A stretch of DNA of 41,443 nucleotides from a bacterium (GTDB lineage: Bacteria > Krumholzibacteriota > Krumholzibacteriia > LZORAL124-64-63): contig JAAESD010000357.1 in assembly GCA_024229695.1 (NCBI GenBank), positions 1 to 41,443 of the forward strand. The letters are read 5' to 3'. The notes beneath the pieces were generated by a model. That model was given only the letters and a program-made list of their open reading frames with translations. It did no database searches and had not been told where the DNA came from. Made by a program: the position numbers and the translations under genes. Positions 8,346 to 16,132 of this stretch are shown here, piece after piece (position 1 is the first letter of the stretch; each line of letters opens with the position of its first letter).

Positions 8346-9754
8346 AAACCACAACAAAAGCTACCGCTTTTTATAATGTGTTTGAACGCAAAGGTGGCCC
8401 ACATAAAGAGACTACTCACTACTGCCCAGGTTGCGGACATGGTAATGTTCACAAAATGATTGCTGAAGCAATGGATGACCTTGGTATCAATGATAAAACT
8501 GTCTTTGTTTCACCTGTTGGCTGTTCAGTTTTTGGTTACTACTACTTTGATTGTGGTAATTTCCAGGCTGCTCACGGTCGCGCTCCTGCAGTTGCTACCG
8601 GAATCAAAAGAGCAAACCCTGACTCAGTAGTTATCTCTTATCAGGGTGATGGTGACCTTGCTGCAATCGGTACAGCGGAAACACTCCATGCTGCAAATCG
8701 TGGCGAGAACATCACTGTGTTCTTTGTCAACAATGCGATCTACGGAATGACTGGTGGCCAGATGGCACCAACAACTCTGATTGAACAAAAGACTGCCACT
8801 ACTCCTAGAGGCCGTGTTGAGTCAGAGCATGGGAACCCAATCAAAATGGCTGAAATTATTTCAACTTTGCCGGCAGCTACTTATGTAGAACGTGTGGCTA
8901 TTGGTAATTCAAAGCACATTATGAAAGCTCGTAAAGCTATTCGTAAGGCTCTGAAAAACCAGGTTGAAAATCGTGGCTACAGTTTTGTAGAAATCCTGTC
9001 AGTCTGTCCTACAGGCTGGAAGATGGATAGTCCAGATGCACGCGATTGGTTGACAGATCAAATGATTGAAGCATTCCCTCTTGGCGTTTATAAAGATGAG
9101 TCCAGCGAACGTGAGGATGGTTGGTATCGAGATGTCAAGCCATTCGTTCCTGCTGAACTGAATAAATATTTTGGTGTAAACGCTGAAGCAGATGTTGCTC
9201 CTGTTGACTTGAAGAAAGACCTTTTCTGCAAGTTTGCCGGTTTTGGTGGGCAGGGAATATTGACTATGGGTCTGTTCCTGGCTCAAATCGGCATGCGCGC
9301 CGATCATAATGTAAGCTGGATTCCAGCATATGGTCCGGAAATGCGTGGCGGAACTGCAAACTGTAGTGTGAATGTTTCAAACAAGCGCATTGGTACTCCA
9401 CTTGTGGAACGACCAAATGTAATGGTTGCTATGAACCTGCCTTCTTTGGAAATGTTCGAAAAAGATGTTGTCGATGGCGGAGTTATTCTGGTTGACTCAG
9501 GTATTGTAGATAAAACACCTGATACAGACAGACTTGATGTAGTCATGATTCCGGCAACAGAAATCGCTGACGAAGTTGGTACCCCAAAGGTTGCCAATGT
9601 TGTAATGCTTGGTGCAATGATTGCTGCAACCGATGCTTACAGTCTGGACTTCGTTTCCGAGACTTTAAAGGTAGTTGTGAAGAAGAAAAATCTGATCGAC
9701 ATGAACCTTGCCGCCTTACAACGTGGCTATGATTTCGTAAAAAACGGGTCATAA
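8342..9754 (+). CDS. 2-oxoacid:ferredoxin oxidoreductase, fused beta and gamma subunits
   Basis: 470 residues made of two domains that are often separate genes. Residues 1 to about 285 are the thiamine-diphosphate beta subunit: CPGCGHGN near 29, [13 protein letters not shown] and [11 protein letters not shown]. From about 300 to the end is the gamma subunit, with FAGFGGQGI and [18 protein letters not shown] short linker containing DLKKDLF joins them. The ATG overlaps the alpha-subunit stop by 4 bases, so translation is coupled. A strong terminator follows, making the three-gene unit complete. Confidence 0.92.
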   Translation: MKTTTKATAFYNVFERKGGPHKETTHYCPGCGHGNVHKMIAEAMDDLGINDKTVFVSPVGCSVFGYYYFDCGNFQAAHGRAPAVATGIKRANPDSVVISYQGDGDLAAIGTAETLHAANRGENITVFFVNNAIYGMTGGQMAPTTLIEQKTATTPRGRVESEHGNPIKMAEIISTLPAATYVERVAIGNSKHIMKARKAIRKALKNQVENRGYSFVEILSVCPTGWKMDSPDARDWLTDQMIEAFPLGVYKDESSEREDGWYRDVKPFVPAELNKYFGVNAEADVAPVDLKKDLFCKFAGFGGQGILTMGLFLAQIGMRADHNVSWIPAYGPEMRGGTANCSVNVSNKRIGTPLVERPNVMVAMNLPSLEMFEKDVVDGGVILVDSGIVDKTPDTDRLDVVMIPATEIADEVGTPKVANVVMLGAMIAATDAYSLDFVSETLKVVVKKKNLIDMNLAALQRGYDFVKNGS

Positions 9755-9776
9755 CGGGGACTGTCATTTGAGTTAG

Positions 9777-9813
9777 CGCCCCAGGCCCAATCGGCTTGGG
9801 GCGTATTTTTTTT
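9777..9813 (+). terminator. Rho-independent terminator of the oxidoreductase operon
   Basis: An 11-base stem (CGCCCCAGGCC with GGCTTGGGGCG, one G-U pair) with a short loop is followed by an ATTTTTTTT run at about 9804-9813. It sits right after the fused beta-gamma gene and before the ribosome binding site of the CoA-transferase. Confidence 0.9.
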
Positions 9814-9827
9814 ATCGGAGGCTCGGC

Positions 9828-11132
9828 ATGGGGTGGAAAAAAGAGTATCGCGCCAAGATAGTAACAGCACAAGAGGCTGTTGCTGATATCAAATCGGAAC
9901 AGAGAGTTTATTTTGGTGCAGGTTGTGCTGTGCCGCATGACCTTATTGATGCACTTGTTTCCAGGGCTGAGGAATTGACCAATGTTGAAGTAATTCACAT
10001 TATGACTGTTGGTCAGGCTAATTATGTCAACCCTGATATGGAAGGGCATTTTCGCTGCAAAGCACTGTTTGTAGGTCACAATGTCCGCAGTGCAGTCAAT
10101 GAGGGTAGAGCTGATTATGTGCCAATTCATTTGCACCAGATGCCGGAACTGTTAAGAACAGAGATCAAGCCCGACGTTGCTCTGGTTCAAGTTTCTCCAC
10201 CTGATGAACATGGATTTTGCAGCTTCGGTATTGAAGTTGGTATAACCAGACCTGCTGCCTTGGCATCGACAAAAATTATTGCTGAAGTAAATCGCAGGAT
10301 GCCAAGAACCTTGGGCAACGGCTTTATACATATCTCCAAACTGGATGCTTGTATTGAAGTCGACCGGCCTTTGGATACATATTCGCCTGGCTCTCTGACC
10401 GATATTGAAAAAACAATCGGTAAACATGTTGCCGGGCTTATTGATGACGGCGCCTGTCTGCAACTTGGCATAGGTGGTATCCCTGACGCAGTGCTGGACT
10501 TTCTACACGATAGAAAAGACATTGGTATCCATACTGAAATGTTCAGCGATGGCCTTCTGGAGTTGATGGACAGGGGAGTTGTTACTGGCGACAGGAAAAC
10601 TTTTCATCCCGGGAAAATCATTGCCGGTTTTACTATCGGTAGTGAAAAACTTTACGATTATATCCACGACAATGCTTTGATTGAGTTTCATCCTTCAGAT
10701 TATGTCAACGATCCTTTCAATATTGCCCGCAACGACAACATGGTCGCAATCAATTCAGCGCTACAAGTCGATATGACTGGCCAAGTCTGTGCTGACAGTA
10801 TTGGCGCGTATATCTACTCCGGCTTTGGTGGTCAGGTCGATTTTATGCGTGGAGCTGCAATGAGTAAGGGTGGAATTCCGATTACTGCAATGCCTGCAAC
10901 TGCTGTCGGTGGGGAAGTTTCCAGAATCGTCCCGATGCTAAATGAAGGTTCTGGTGTAGTTACTAGCAGAGCAGATGTCCATTATGTTGTTACTGAGTAT
11001 GGAGTTGCACAGCTCCATGGGAAATGTGTAAGGGATAGAGCAAAATCGTTGGCAGAGATTGCTGCGCCTCAATTCCGGGAGAGTCTACTTAAATCAGCAC
11101 ACAAAAGGCGACTGTTTGGGCCGCTGATTTGA
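9828..11132 (+). CDS. Acetyl-CoA hydrolase/transferase family, 4-hydroxybutyrate CoA-transferase-like
   Basis: 434 residues, the length of AbfT/Cat2-type CoA-transferases, with both N- and C-terminal family domains. The catalytic glutamate lies in GIHTEMFSDG (E237), matching the position known for 4-hydroxybutyrate CoA-transferase. QLGIGGIPDAVL and the C-terminal GIPITAMPATA segment are also present. Such enzymes move CoA between acyl-CoA and carboxylates such as acetate, butyrate or 4-hydroxybutyrate; the real acids cannot be told here. ATG 9828 has CGGAGG upstream. It probably works with the neighbouring oxidoreductase by exchanging the acyl-CoA formed. Confidence 0.88.
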   Translation: MGWKKEYRAKIVTAQEAVADIKSEQRVYFGAGCAVPHDLIDALVSRAEELTNVEVIHIMTVGQANYVNPDMEGHFRCKALFVGHNVRSAVNEGRADYVPIHLHQMPELLRTEIKPDVALVQVSPPDEHGFCSFGIEVGITRPAALASTKIIAEVNRRMPRTLGNGFIHISKLDACIEVDRPLDTYSPGSLTDIEKTIGKHVAGLIDDGACLQLGIGGIPDAVLDFLHDRKDIGIHTEMFSDGLLELMDRGVVTGDRKTFHPGKIIAGFTIGSEKLYDYIHDNALIEFHPSDYVNDPFNIARNDNMVAINSALQVDMTGQVCADSIGAYIYSGFGGQVDFMRGAAMSKGGIPITAMPATAVGGEVSRIVPMLNEGSGVVTSRADVHYVVTEYGVAQLHGKCVRDRAKSLAEIAAPQFRESLLKSAHKRRLFGPLI

Positions 11133-11183
11133 CAAATTGTATATGAAACTTGACATATTGTCAATAATGAGACATATTGTCTC
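11129..11183 (+). promoter_or_regulatory. Tandem palindromic operators overlapping a promoter
   Basis: Two 15-base inverted repeats with the shared core GACATATTGTC lie at 11150-11164 (TTGACATATTGTCAA) and 11169-11183 (GAGACATATTGTCTC), centres 19 bases apart. A weaker third copy (TTGACAAATTGTATA) lies at 11129-11143, 21 bases upstream by centre. A sigma-70-like promoter is embedded: -35 TTGACA at 11150-11155, a 17-base spacer, -10 CATATT at 11173-11178. The two good sites therefore cover the -35 and the -10. The downstream gene is the response regulator at 11215, so autoregulation is a natural guess. Confidence 0.65.
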
Positions 11184-11206
11184 AACAGGAACTCTTTAAC
11201 CTGTTG
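11183..11206 (+). other. Leader stem-loop touching the ribosome binding site
   Basis: CAACAGG (11183-11189) and CCTGTTG (11200-11206) form a perfect 7-base stem with a 10-base loop. The last G of the stem is the first base of the GGAGG ribosome binding site for the GTG at 11215. It may lower translation of the regulator. Confidence 0.4.
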
Positions 11207-11214
11207 GAGGCTTT

Positions 11215-12564
11215 GTGGACTCGTTGAATAATAATCCAACCATTTTAGTTGTCGATGATGAACCTGAATTGTGTCAGGCTCTTTCGCGTCTCTTGCAACG
11301 CTCAGACTACAATGTTCTGACTGCTGGTGATGGTGAAGAGGCTATTGAAGTTCTGCGTGACAATGACATACCTGTTGTTTTAACTGACCTGATGATGCCA
11401 AGAATGGGTGGCGTTGAACTTCTCAAAGCTGCCAAGGTTGTTTCTCCAGCTACTGAAGTTGTGATTGTGACTGGGCATGGAACAGTTGAAACTGCAGTTG
11501 AGGCGATGAAAGAGGGGGCTTATGATTTTATCGAGAAACCTTTTACCAAAGCCATAACTCTGAATACTGTTCGCAAAGCTTTTGAAAAACATATGCTGTT
11601 GGCCGAGAATATAAAGCTGAGGAAACTGCTGGAAGAGATTCAAGGCGGGGATGACATAATCGGCAAGAGTGAAATTATGCGTCGTGTGATTGAAACTGCT
11701 AAACAGGTTTCGCGTAGTTCTGCGACTATTCTTTTACTTGGAGAGAGTGGAACCGGAAAAGAAGTTTTTGCTAACTCAATACATCGATGGAGTGACAGAG
11801 CAGAAAGAACAATGGTCAAAGTAAATTGTGCCGCTATTCCTGAATCACTTCTTGAAGCAGAACTTTTTGGCTATGAAAAAGGTGCTTTCACAGGTGCTGT
11901 AGGTCGGCGTGAAGGCCGATTTGAGGCTGCTCACGGTGGCACAATCTTCCTGGATGAAGTAGGAGAGATGGATAATTCGGTTCAGGTCAAACTGCTCCGG
12001 GTTTTGCAGGAAGGCGTCTTTGAAAGACTTGGAAGCAACAAGCCGATTGAAGTTGACGTAAGAGTGTTAGCTGCTACCAACTCTAACCTTGAGCAGAGAG
12101 TTGAAGATGGTACATTCCGTGAAGATCTTTTCTATCGACTCAATGTAATCAGCTTGGATATTCCACCATTACGATTAAGATCTGGCGATACAATTTTGAT
12201 GGCCAACTTTTTCCTGAAACTTGCCAATGAGAAAAATAAAAAATCAGTTACCGGTTTCACCAGGGCAGCAATTGAATCATTGCGTAACTATTCCTGGCCA
12301 GGCAATGTCAGAGAGCTTGAGAACTGTATAGAACGTGCTGTGGTTTTATGCAAAGGTGATACAATCGATATCGATATTCTGCCAGCCAATGTTCTGTCAG
12401 GTCGCAAGCGAACCGAGGAAATAACAATTCAGGTTGGAACTTCCTTGCGCGATGCTGAAATGCAGTTATTGCAAGCTACACTGGATAGTTGTGACAGTGA
12501 CAAGGAATTAGCAGCCAAAATACTCGGTATTGCTTCACGAACAATTTATAGAAAGCTTAAGTAG
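11215..12564 (+). CDS. Sigma-54-dependent response regulator, NtrC family
   Basis: 449 residues in three parts. Residues 10-125 are a receiver domain with phosphoacceptor D58 in LTDLMMP and K108 in EKPF. Residues about 145-375 are an AAA+ sigma-54 activator with Walker A GESGTGKE (176-183) and the sigma-54 contact loop GAFTGA (223-228). The C-terminus is a Fis-type helix-turn-helix (KELAAKILGIASRTIYRKLK). It would open sigma-54 promoters when phosphorylated. The start is a GTG after TTGGAGG. No histidine kinase is adjacent, so it is an orphan regulator here. Its promoter carries tandem palindromes. Confidence 0.95.
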   Translation: MDSLNNNPTILVVDDEPELCQALSRLLQRSDYNVLTAGDGEEAIEVLRDNDIPVVLTDLMMPRMGGVELLKAAKVVSPATEVVIVTGHGTVETAVEAMKEGAYDFIEKPFTKAITLNTVRKAFEKHMLLAENIKLRKLLEEIQGGDDIIGKSEIMRRVIETAKQVSRSSATILLLGESGTGKEVFANSIHRWSDRAERTMVKVNCAAIPESLLEAELFGYEKGAFTGAVGRREGRFEAAHGGTIFLDEVGEMDNSVQVKLLRVLQEGVFERLGSNKPIEVDVRVLAATNSNLEQRVEDGTFREDLFYRLNVISLDIPPLRLRSGDTILMANFFLKLANEKNKKSVTGFTRAAIESLRNYSWPGNVRELENCIERAVVLCKGDTIDIDILPANVLSGRKRTEEITIQVGTSLRDAEMQLLQATLDSCDSDKELAAKILGIASRTIYRKLK

Positions 12565-12570
12565 GATAGC

Positions 12571-12599
12571 TTGACCGCGCTCAATAGGCTGATTATATT
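12571..12599 (+). promoter_or_regulatory. Promoter for tRNA-Leu and probably tig
   Basis: -35 TTGACC at 12571-12576, 17-base spacer, -10 TATATT at 12594-12599. The start of transcription would fall about 45 bases before the tRNA. A second TTGACA at 12609-12614 lacks a good -10. Confidence 0.65.
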
Positions 12600-12649
12600 G
12601 GCGCAACCTTGACAATAGCAGTTTTCATATAGATTTCTGATAGTTAGGT

Positions 12650-12734
12650 GCGAGAGTGGCGAAATTGGCAGACGCGCATGGTTTAGGTCCATGTGGAGAA
12701 ATCCTTGGGGGTTCGAGTCCCCCCTCTCGTACCA
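12650..12734 (+). tRNA. tRNA-Leu (anticodon UAG)
   Basis: 85 bases including an encoded CCA. The anticodon stem CATGG/CCATG encloses the loop TTTAGGT, giving anticodon TAG. The long variable arm fits a class II tRNA, and the T-arm contains GGTTCGAGTC. The acceptor stem GCGAGAG/CTCTCGT leaves a G1-U72 wobble before A73. The trigger factor gene begins 43 bases downstream. Confidence 0.97.
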
Positions 12735-12776
12735 TTCAATTTGACAAAATTCTCCCCACAAAAAAAGGACATAATA

Positions 12777-14072
12777 ATGACTGAGAACAAAACTGTTGAG
12801 CAATTTACATTTACATATACTGAGCCTGAAACCTGGAAACAGGTTATTAGCGTTGAAGTGAATGATGAATATTTTGCTACCGAGTTTGATAAAATGGCAA
12901 AAGAAGTACGACGTAAAGTTGAGCGACCAGGCTTCCGCAAGGGTAAAGTCCCGATGGAAACAGTTAAAAAAGACTATGGTTCTGACATCAGAATGGAAAC
13001 TCTTGATAAGATAGTTCCTGTTGCTTATCACGCAGCTGTAGTTGAAAAAGGTATTTATCCAGTTTCTGATCCTTCTCTTGACGAATTGAAAATGGATGAG
13101 GGAGAGCCTGTCTCTTTCTCACTTTCAATAGAAGTACGTCCTGAAGTTGAAGCTAAAGATTACATGGAACTGGAATTGACAGAGCACAAAGCTGAAGTAA
13201 CAGACGATGCTATGGATGAAGTCGTCAATCGTATGCTTGAGCAAAAAGCTGAATTCAATAAAGTTGATCGTGGAGCCAAGTCTGGTGACCAGTTGAAAGT
13301 CGATATTGTGCCTCTGAATGACGCTGGCGAGCCAGAGTCTGAAAAAGAAGTAAAAGATTACGGCTTCAACCTTGGAGCAGAGAACAATTTCAAGAGCTTT
13401 GATGAAGGCCTTGAGGGTGCTGCTGCTGGCGATACAAAAGAGATCGAAGCCACTTATCCTGATGATTATTTCACACCAGAACTTCAAGGCAAAACTGTGT
13501 CTTACAAAATCACAGTTAATGAAGTCACTGAAAAATCAGTACCTGAACTGGACGATGCATTTGCTGCAACAGTAAAAGAGGGCCAAACAGCTCTTGAACT
13601 TAAAACTGCTGTGCGTGAGGATCTGATGCGTGAAGCAGTGGGCAAAGCCAGACAAGAAGCAGAGGATGAAGTTATTATCGCTTTGATTGAGCGCAATAAA
13701 TTCGACCTGCCGCCATCAATGATTGAGAAACAGATAGACTCTTCTGTGGCTGAGGCTAAACAGCGTTACCAGTACATGGGACAGGAAATGTCGGAAGAAG
13801 ATGAGAAGAAATTCCGCGAGATGAGTCGTGACTCTTCTGAGAAATCTTTACAGGGAATGTTCCTGCTCGAGTCAATCCGCAAGCAGGAGGAAATTGAAGT
13901 AACTCCTGAGAAACTGGCTGCAAGAATTGAAGAGCTTGCTGAGCAGAACAAGTATGATCTTGAGCAGTTCAAGCAGTGGGCTGAAACCGGGAATGAAAAA
14001 GAACGCATTGCGTTTGAATTGGCTGAAAAACTGGCCATCGATTTCCTGATTTCTAAAGCCAAAATCAGTTAA
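12777..14072 (+). CDS. tig: Trigger factor, ribosome-associated chaperone
   Basis: 431 residues from ATG 12777, matching the usual length near 432. The frame is open further upstream, but that part lies inside tRNA-Leu; the chosen ATG has AAAAGGAC before it. Trigger factor sits at the ribosome exit tunnel and has peptidyl-prolyl isomerase activity. The ribosome-binding signature appears as ERPGFRKGKVP (about residues 41-51). An FKBP-like domain follows with GDQLKVDIVPLND, then a long charged alpha-helical C-terminal domain. Its place ahead of clpP, clpX and lon is a widely conserved order. Confidence 0.96.
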   Translation: MTENKTVEQFTFTYTEPETWKQVISVEVNDEYFATEFDKMAKEVRRKVERPGFRKGKVPMETVKKDYGSDIRMETLDKIVPVAYHAAVVEKGIYPVSDPSLDELKMDEGEPVSFSLSIEVRPEVEAKDYMELELTEHKAEVTDDAMDEVVNRMLEQKAEFNKVDRGAKSGDQLKVDIVPLNDAGEPESEKEVKDYGFNLGAENNFKSFDEGLEGAAAGDTKEIEATYPDDYFTPELQGKTVSYKITVNEVTEKSVPELDDAFAATVKEGQTALELKTAVREDLMREAVGKARQEAEDEVIIALIERNKFDLPPSMIEKQIDSSVAEAKQRYQYMGQEMSEEDEKKFREMSRDSSEKSLQGMFLLESIRKQEEIEVTPEKLAARIEELAEQNKYDLEQFKQWAETGNEKERIAFELAEKLAIDFLISKAKIS

Positions 14073-14090
14073 GTATGTGAAAACCTGTTG

Positions 14091-14119
14091 TTGCCATTTG
14101 GGAACAGCTAAGGTATAGT
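14091..14119 (+). promoter_or_regulatory. Promoter for clpP-clpX
   Basis: -35 TTGCCA at 14091-14096, 17-base spacer, -10 TATAGT at 14114-14119. It lies in the 105-base gap between tig and clpP, about 60 bases before the clpP start. I see no heat-shock-type element such as a CIRCE repeat. Confidence 0.6.
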
Positions 14120-14177
14120 CATAGTATAAGGAAATGACTGTGCTAAGGTAAAATAACCGGTAAGCGAAGGAGCAAAA

Positions 14178-14771
14178 ATGCTGGTACCACACGTAGTTGA
14201 GCAAACAAGTCAGGGCGAACGAGGATATGATATATTTTCGCGCCTTTTGAAAGACAGGATTATCTTTTTAGGTCATCCTATCGACGATAATATTGCCAAT
14301 CTGGTTATTGCCCAGATGCTGTTCCTGCAAGCAGATGATGCAGAGCGTGATGTTTTTCTTTATATAAACTCACCAGGTGGATCTGTTTCTGCCGGTTTAG
14401 CTATTTACGATACGATGCAGTACATCAACAACGATGTTGTAACTATCTGTATGGGGCAAGCCGCAAGCATGGGTGCCGTTCTTCTGGCAGCTGGTGCTGA
14501 AGGCAAAAGATCAGCTCTGACTAACTCTCGTGTTATGATTCACCAACCTCTTGGTGGAGTCCAGGGCCAGGCAAGTATGATTGAAATTCAGGCTAAGGAA
14601 ATTCTTTACCTGAAGGATAAGTTGTATGGAATCTTGTCTAAACATACTGGACAGAAATTAGACAAGATTGCTGAAGACAGTGATCGAGACTTTTTTATGT
14701 CAGCTGATGAAGCATTGGCCTATGGCATCGTTGACAAAGTCATCGAGAAGCGCACTGAAGTGCAGGAATAG
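14178..14771 (+). CDS. clpP: ATP-dependent Clp protease proteolytic subunit
   Basis: 197 residues. The serine protease forms the double-heptamer chamber that degrades proteins unfolded by ClpX. The catalytic triad is visible as S97 in GQAASMGA, H122 in MIHQPLGG and D171 in SDRDFFMSA. The N-terminal [19 protein letters not shown] is family-typical. ATG 14178 has GAAGGAGC upstream. clpX begins 15 bases downstream. Confidence 0.98.
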   Translation: MLVPHVVEQTSQGERGYDIFSRLLKDRIIFLGHPIDDNIANLVIAQMLFLQADDAERDVFLYINSPGGSVSAGLAIYDTMQYINNDVVTICMGQAASMGAVLLAAGAEGKRSALTNSRVMIHQPLGGVQGQASMIEIQAKEILYLKDKLYGILSKHTGQKLDKIAEDSDRDFFMSADEALAYGIVDKVIEKRTEVQE

Positions 14772-14786
14772 TTGGAAGGTTAAGTT

Positions 14787-16049
14787 ATGAGTAACGGACA
14801 ATCAGGCACACCTCAAATGATTAAGTGTTCATTCTGTGCCCGAGGACAGGATGAGGTCGCTAAACTTGTAGCAGGACCATCGTCTGTATATATCTGCAGT
14901 GAATGCATAAAGCTGTGTAATGATATTCTTGAAGGTGAACTCCTTGAAGAAAGTGGTGACAAGCAACACAAGTCGCATAAACCATCGGAAATCAAGAAAC
15001 ATCTGGATGAGTATGTTATTCAGCAGGACGGCGCAAAGGTCAGTTTGGCAGTTGCAGTCTATAATCACTACAAAAGATTGAGTCAGCGCCGTGTTGGCGA
15101 TGGAGTGGAGATCGACAAGAGTAATATCCTGTTTCTGGGGAATACCGGAACTGGAAAAACTCTACTAGCTCAAACTCTTGCCAAATTATTGAATGTTCCT
15201 TTTGCAATTGCAGATGCCACTACTTTGACTGAAGCTGGTTATGTTGGCGAAGATGTTGAAAACATTCTAGTCAGACTTCTGCAAAATGCAGATTACAATC
15301 CAAAGCTTGCTGAGCAGGGGATTGTATATATCGATGAAATTGACAAGATTACTCGTAAGTCAAGCAACCCATCTATCACTCGCGATGTTTCCGGTGAGGG
15401 TGTACAGCAGGCGTTACTGAAAATTCTTGAAGGCACAGTTGCTAATGTTCCTCCACAAGGTGGACGGAAACATCCACAGCAGAAATATATTGAGGTTAAC
15501 ACCAAGAATATTCTGTTCATTTGTGGTGGCGCTTTTGCTGGCCTAGAAGATACTATCAAGCGTCGACTGGGTAAGAATGTGCTTGGATTCGACAGGGAAG
15601 ATGAGCGCTCAGCTGATATGTCTGCGGATGATTTGCTGAAACTCGCTGAGCCTGAAGATCTGGTGAAGTTTGGCCTGATTCCAGAGCTTGTTGGTCGCAT
15701 GCCGGTAATCACTTCACTTCAAGAGCTCGACAAAGCTGCAATGGTTCGTATTCTTACCGAACCTCGCAATGCATTAACCAAGCAGTACATCAAATTGATG
15801 GACATGGAAGATGTGGAATTGACTTTTGAAGCCGCCGCAATTGATGCAATAGCTGAAAAAGCAATTGAGCGTAAAATTGGTGCTCGTGGTCTGCGTTCTA
15901 TTCTTGAAGATGTGATGCGTGACATTATGTATAATGTCCCAAGTCAACCTGATGTTCAGGGAGTAGTAATAACTGCCGAAGCAGTATCCGGTGAAAAGCC
16001 CGCTACACTCGTATATGCTGAGGACGTTGAAGATCGTCGCGGTGCTTGA
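14787..16049 (+). CDS. clpX: ATP-dependent Clp protease ATP-binding subunit ClpX
   Basis: 420 residues. The N-terminal zinc-binding domain has C14, C17, C37 and C40. The AAA+ module has Walker A GNTGTGKT (118-125), Walker B IDEID (182-186) and the sensor-2 region [10 protein letters not shown]. The ClpP-docking loop reads NVLGFDRED, with LGF as the docking tripeptide. ClpX unfolds tagged substrates and feeds them to ClpP. It follows clpP by 15 bases and ends at a hairpin terminator. Confidence 0.98.
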   Translation: MSNGQSGTPQMIKCSFCARGQDEVAKLVAGPSSVYICSECIKLCNDILEGELLEESGDKQHKSHKPSEIKKHLDEYVIQQDGAKVSLAVAVYNHYKRLSQRRVGDGVEIDKSNILFLGNTGTGKTLLAQTLAKLLNVPFAIADATTLTEAGYVGEDVENILVRLLQNADYNPKLAEQGIVYIDEIDKITRKSSNPSITRDVSGEGVQQALLKILEGTVANVPPQGGRKHPQQKYIEVNTKNILFICGGAFAGLEDTIKRRLGKNVLGFDREDERSADMSADDLLKLAEPEDLVKFGLIPELVGRMPVITSLQELDKAAMVRILTEPRNALTKQYIKLMDMEDVELTFEAAAIDAIAEKAIERKIGARGLRSILEDVMRDIMYNVPSQPDVQGVVITAEAVSGEKPATLVYAEDVEDRRGA

Positions 16050-16067
16050 TAGTTTTAAAAGTTTTTT

Positions 16068-16102
16068 AGCGGGAATTCGTGTAAAACGAAATCCCGCTTT
16101 TG
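16068..16102 (+). terminator. Rho-independent terminator after clpX
   Basis: AGCGGGAATTCG pairs with CGAAATCCCGCT (one mismatch) and is followed by TTTTG. It separates clpPX from lon, though lon starts only about 30 bases further, so read-through may still feed lon. Confidence 0.8.
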
Positions 16103-16132
16103 TGCTTCACACATAGATGTTTTTGGAGAAAA

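Noticed and set aside
9543-10136. Open frame of 197 codons on the minus strand between the oxidoreductase and CoA-transferase genes
   Set aside because: It overlaps two well-supported genes and crosses a strong terminator.
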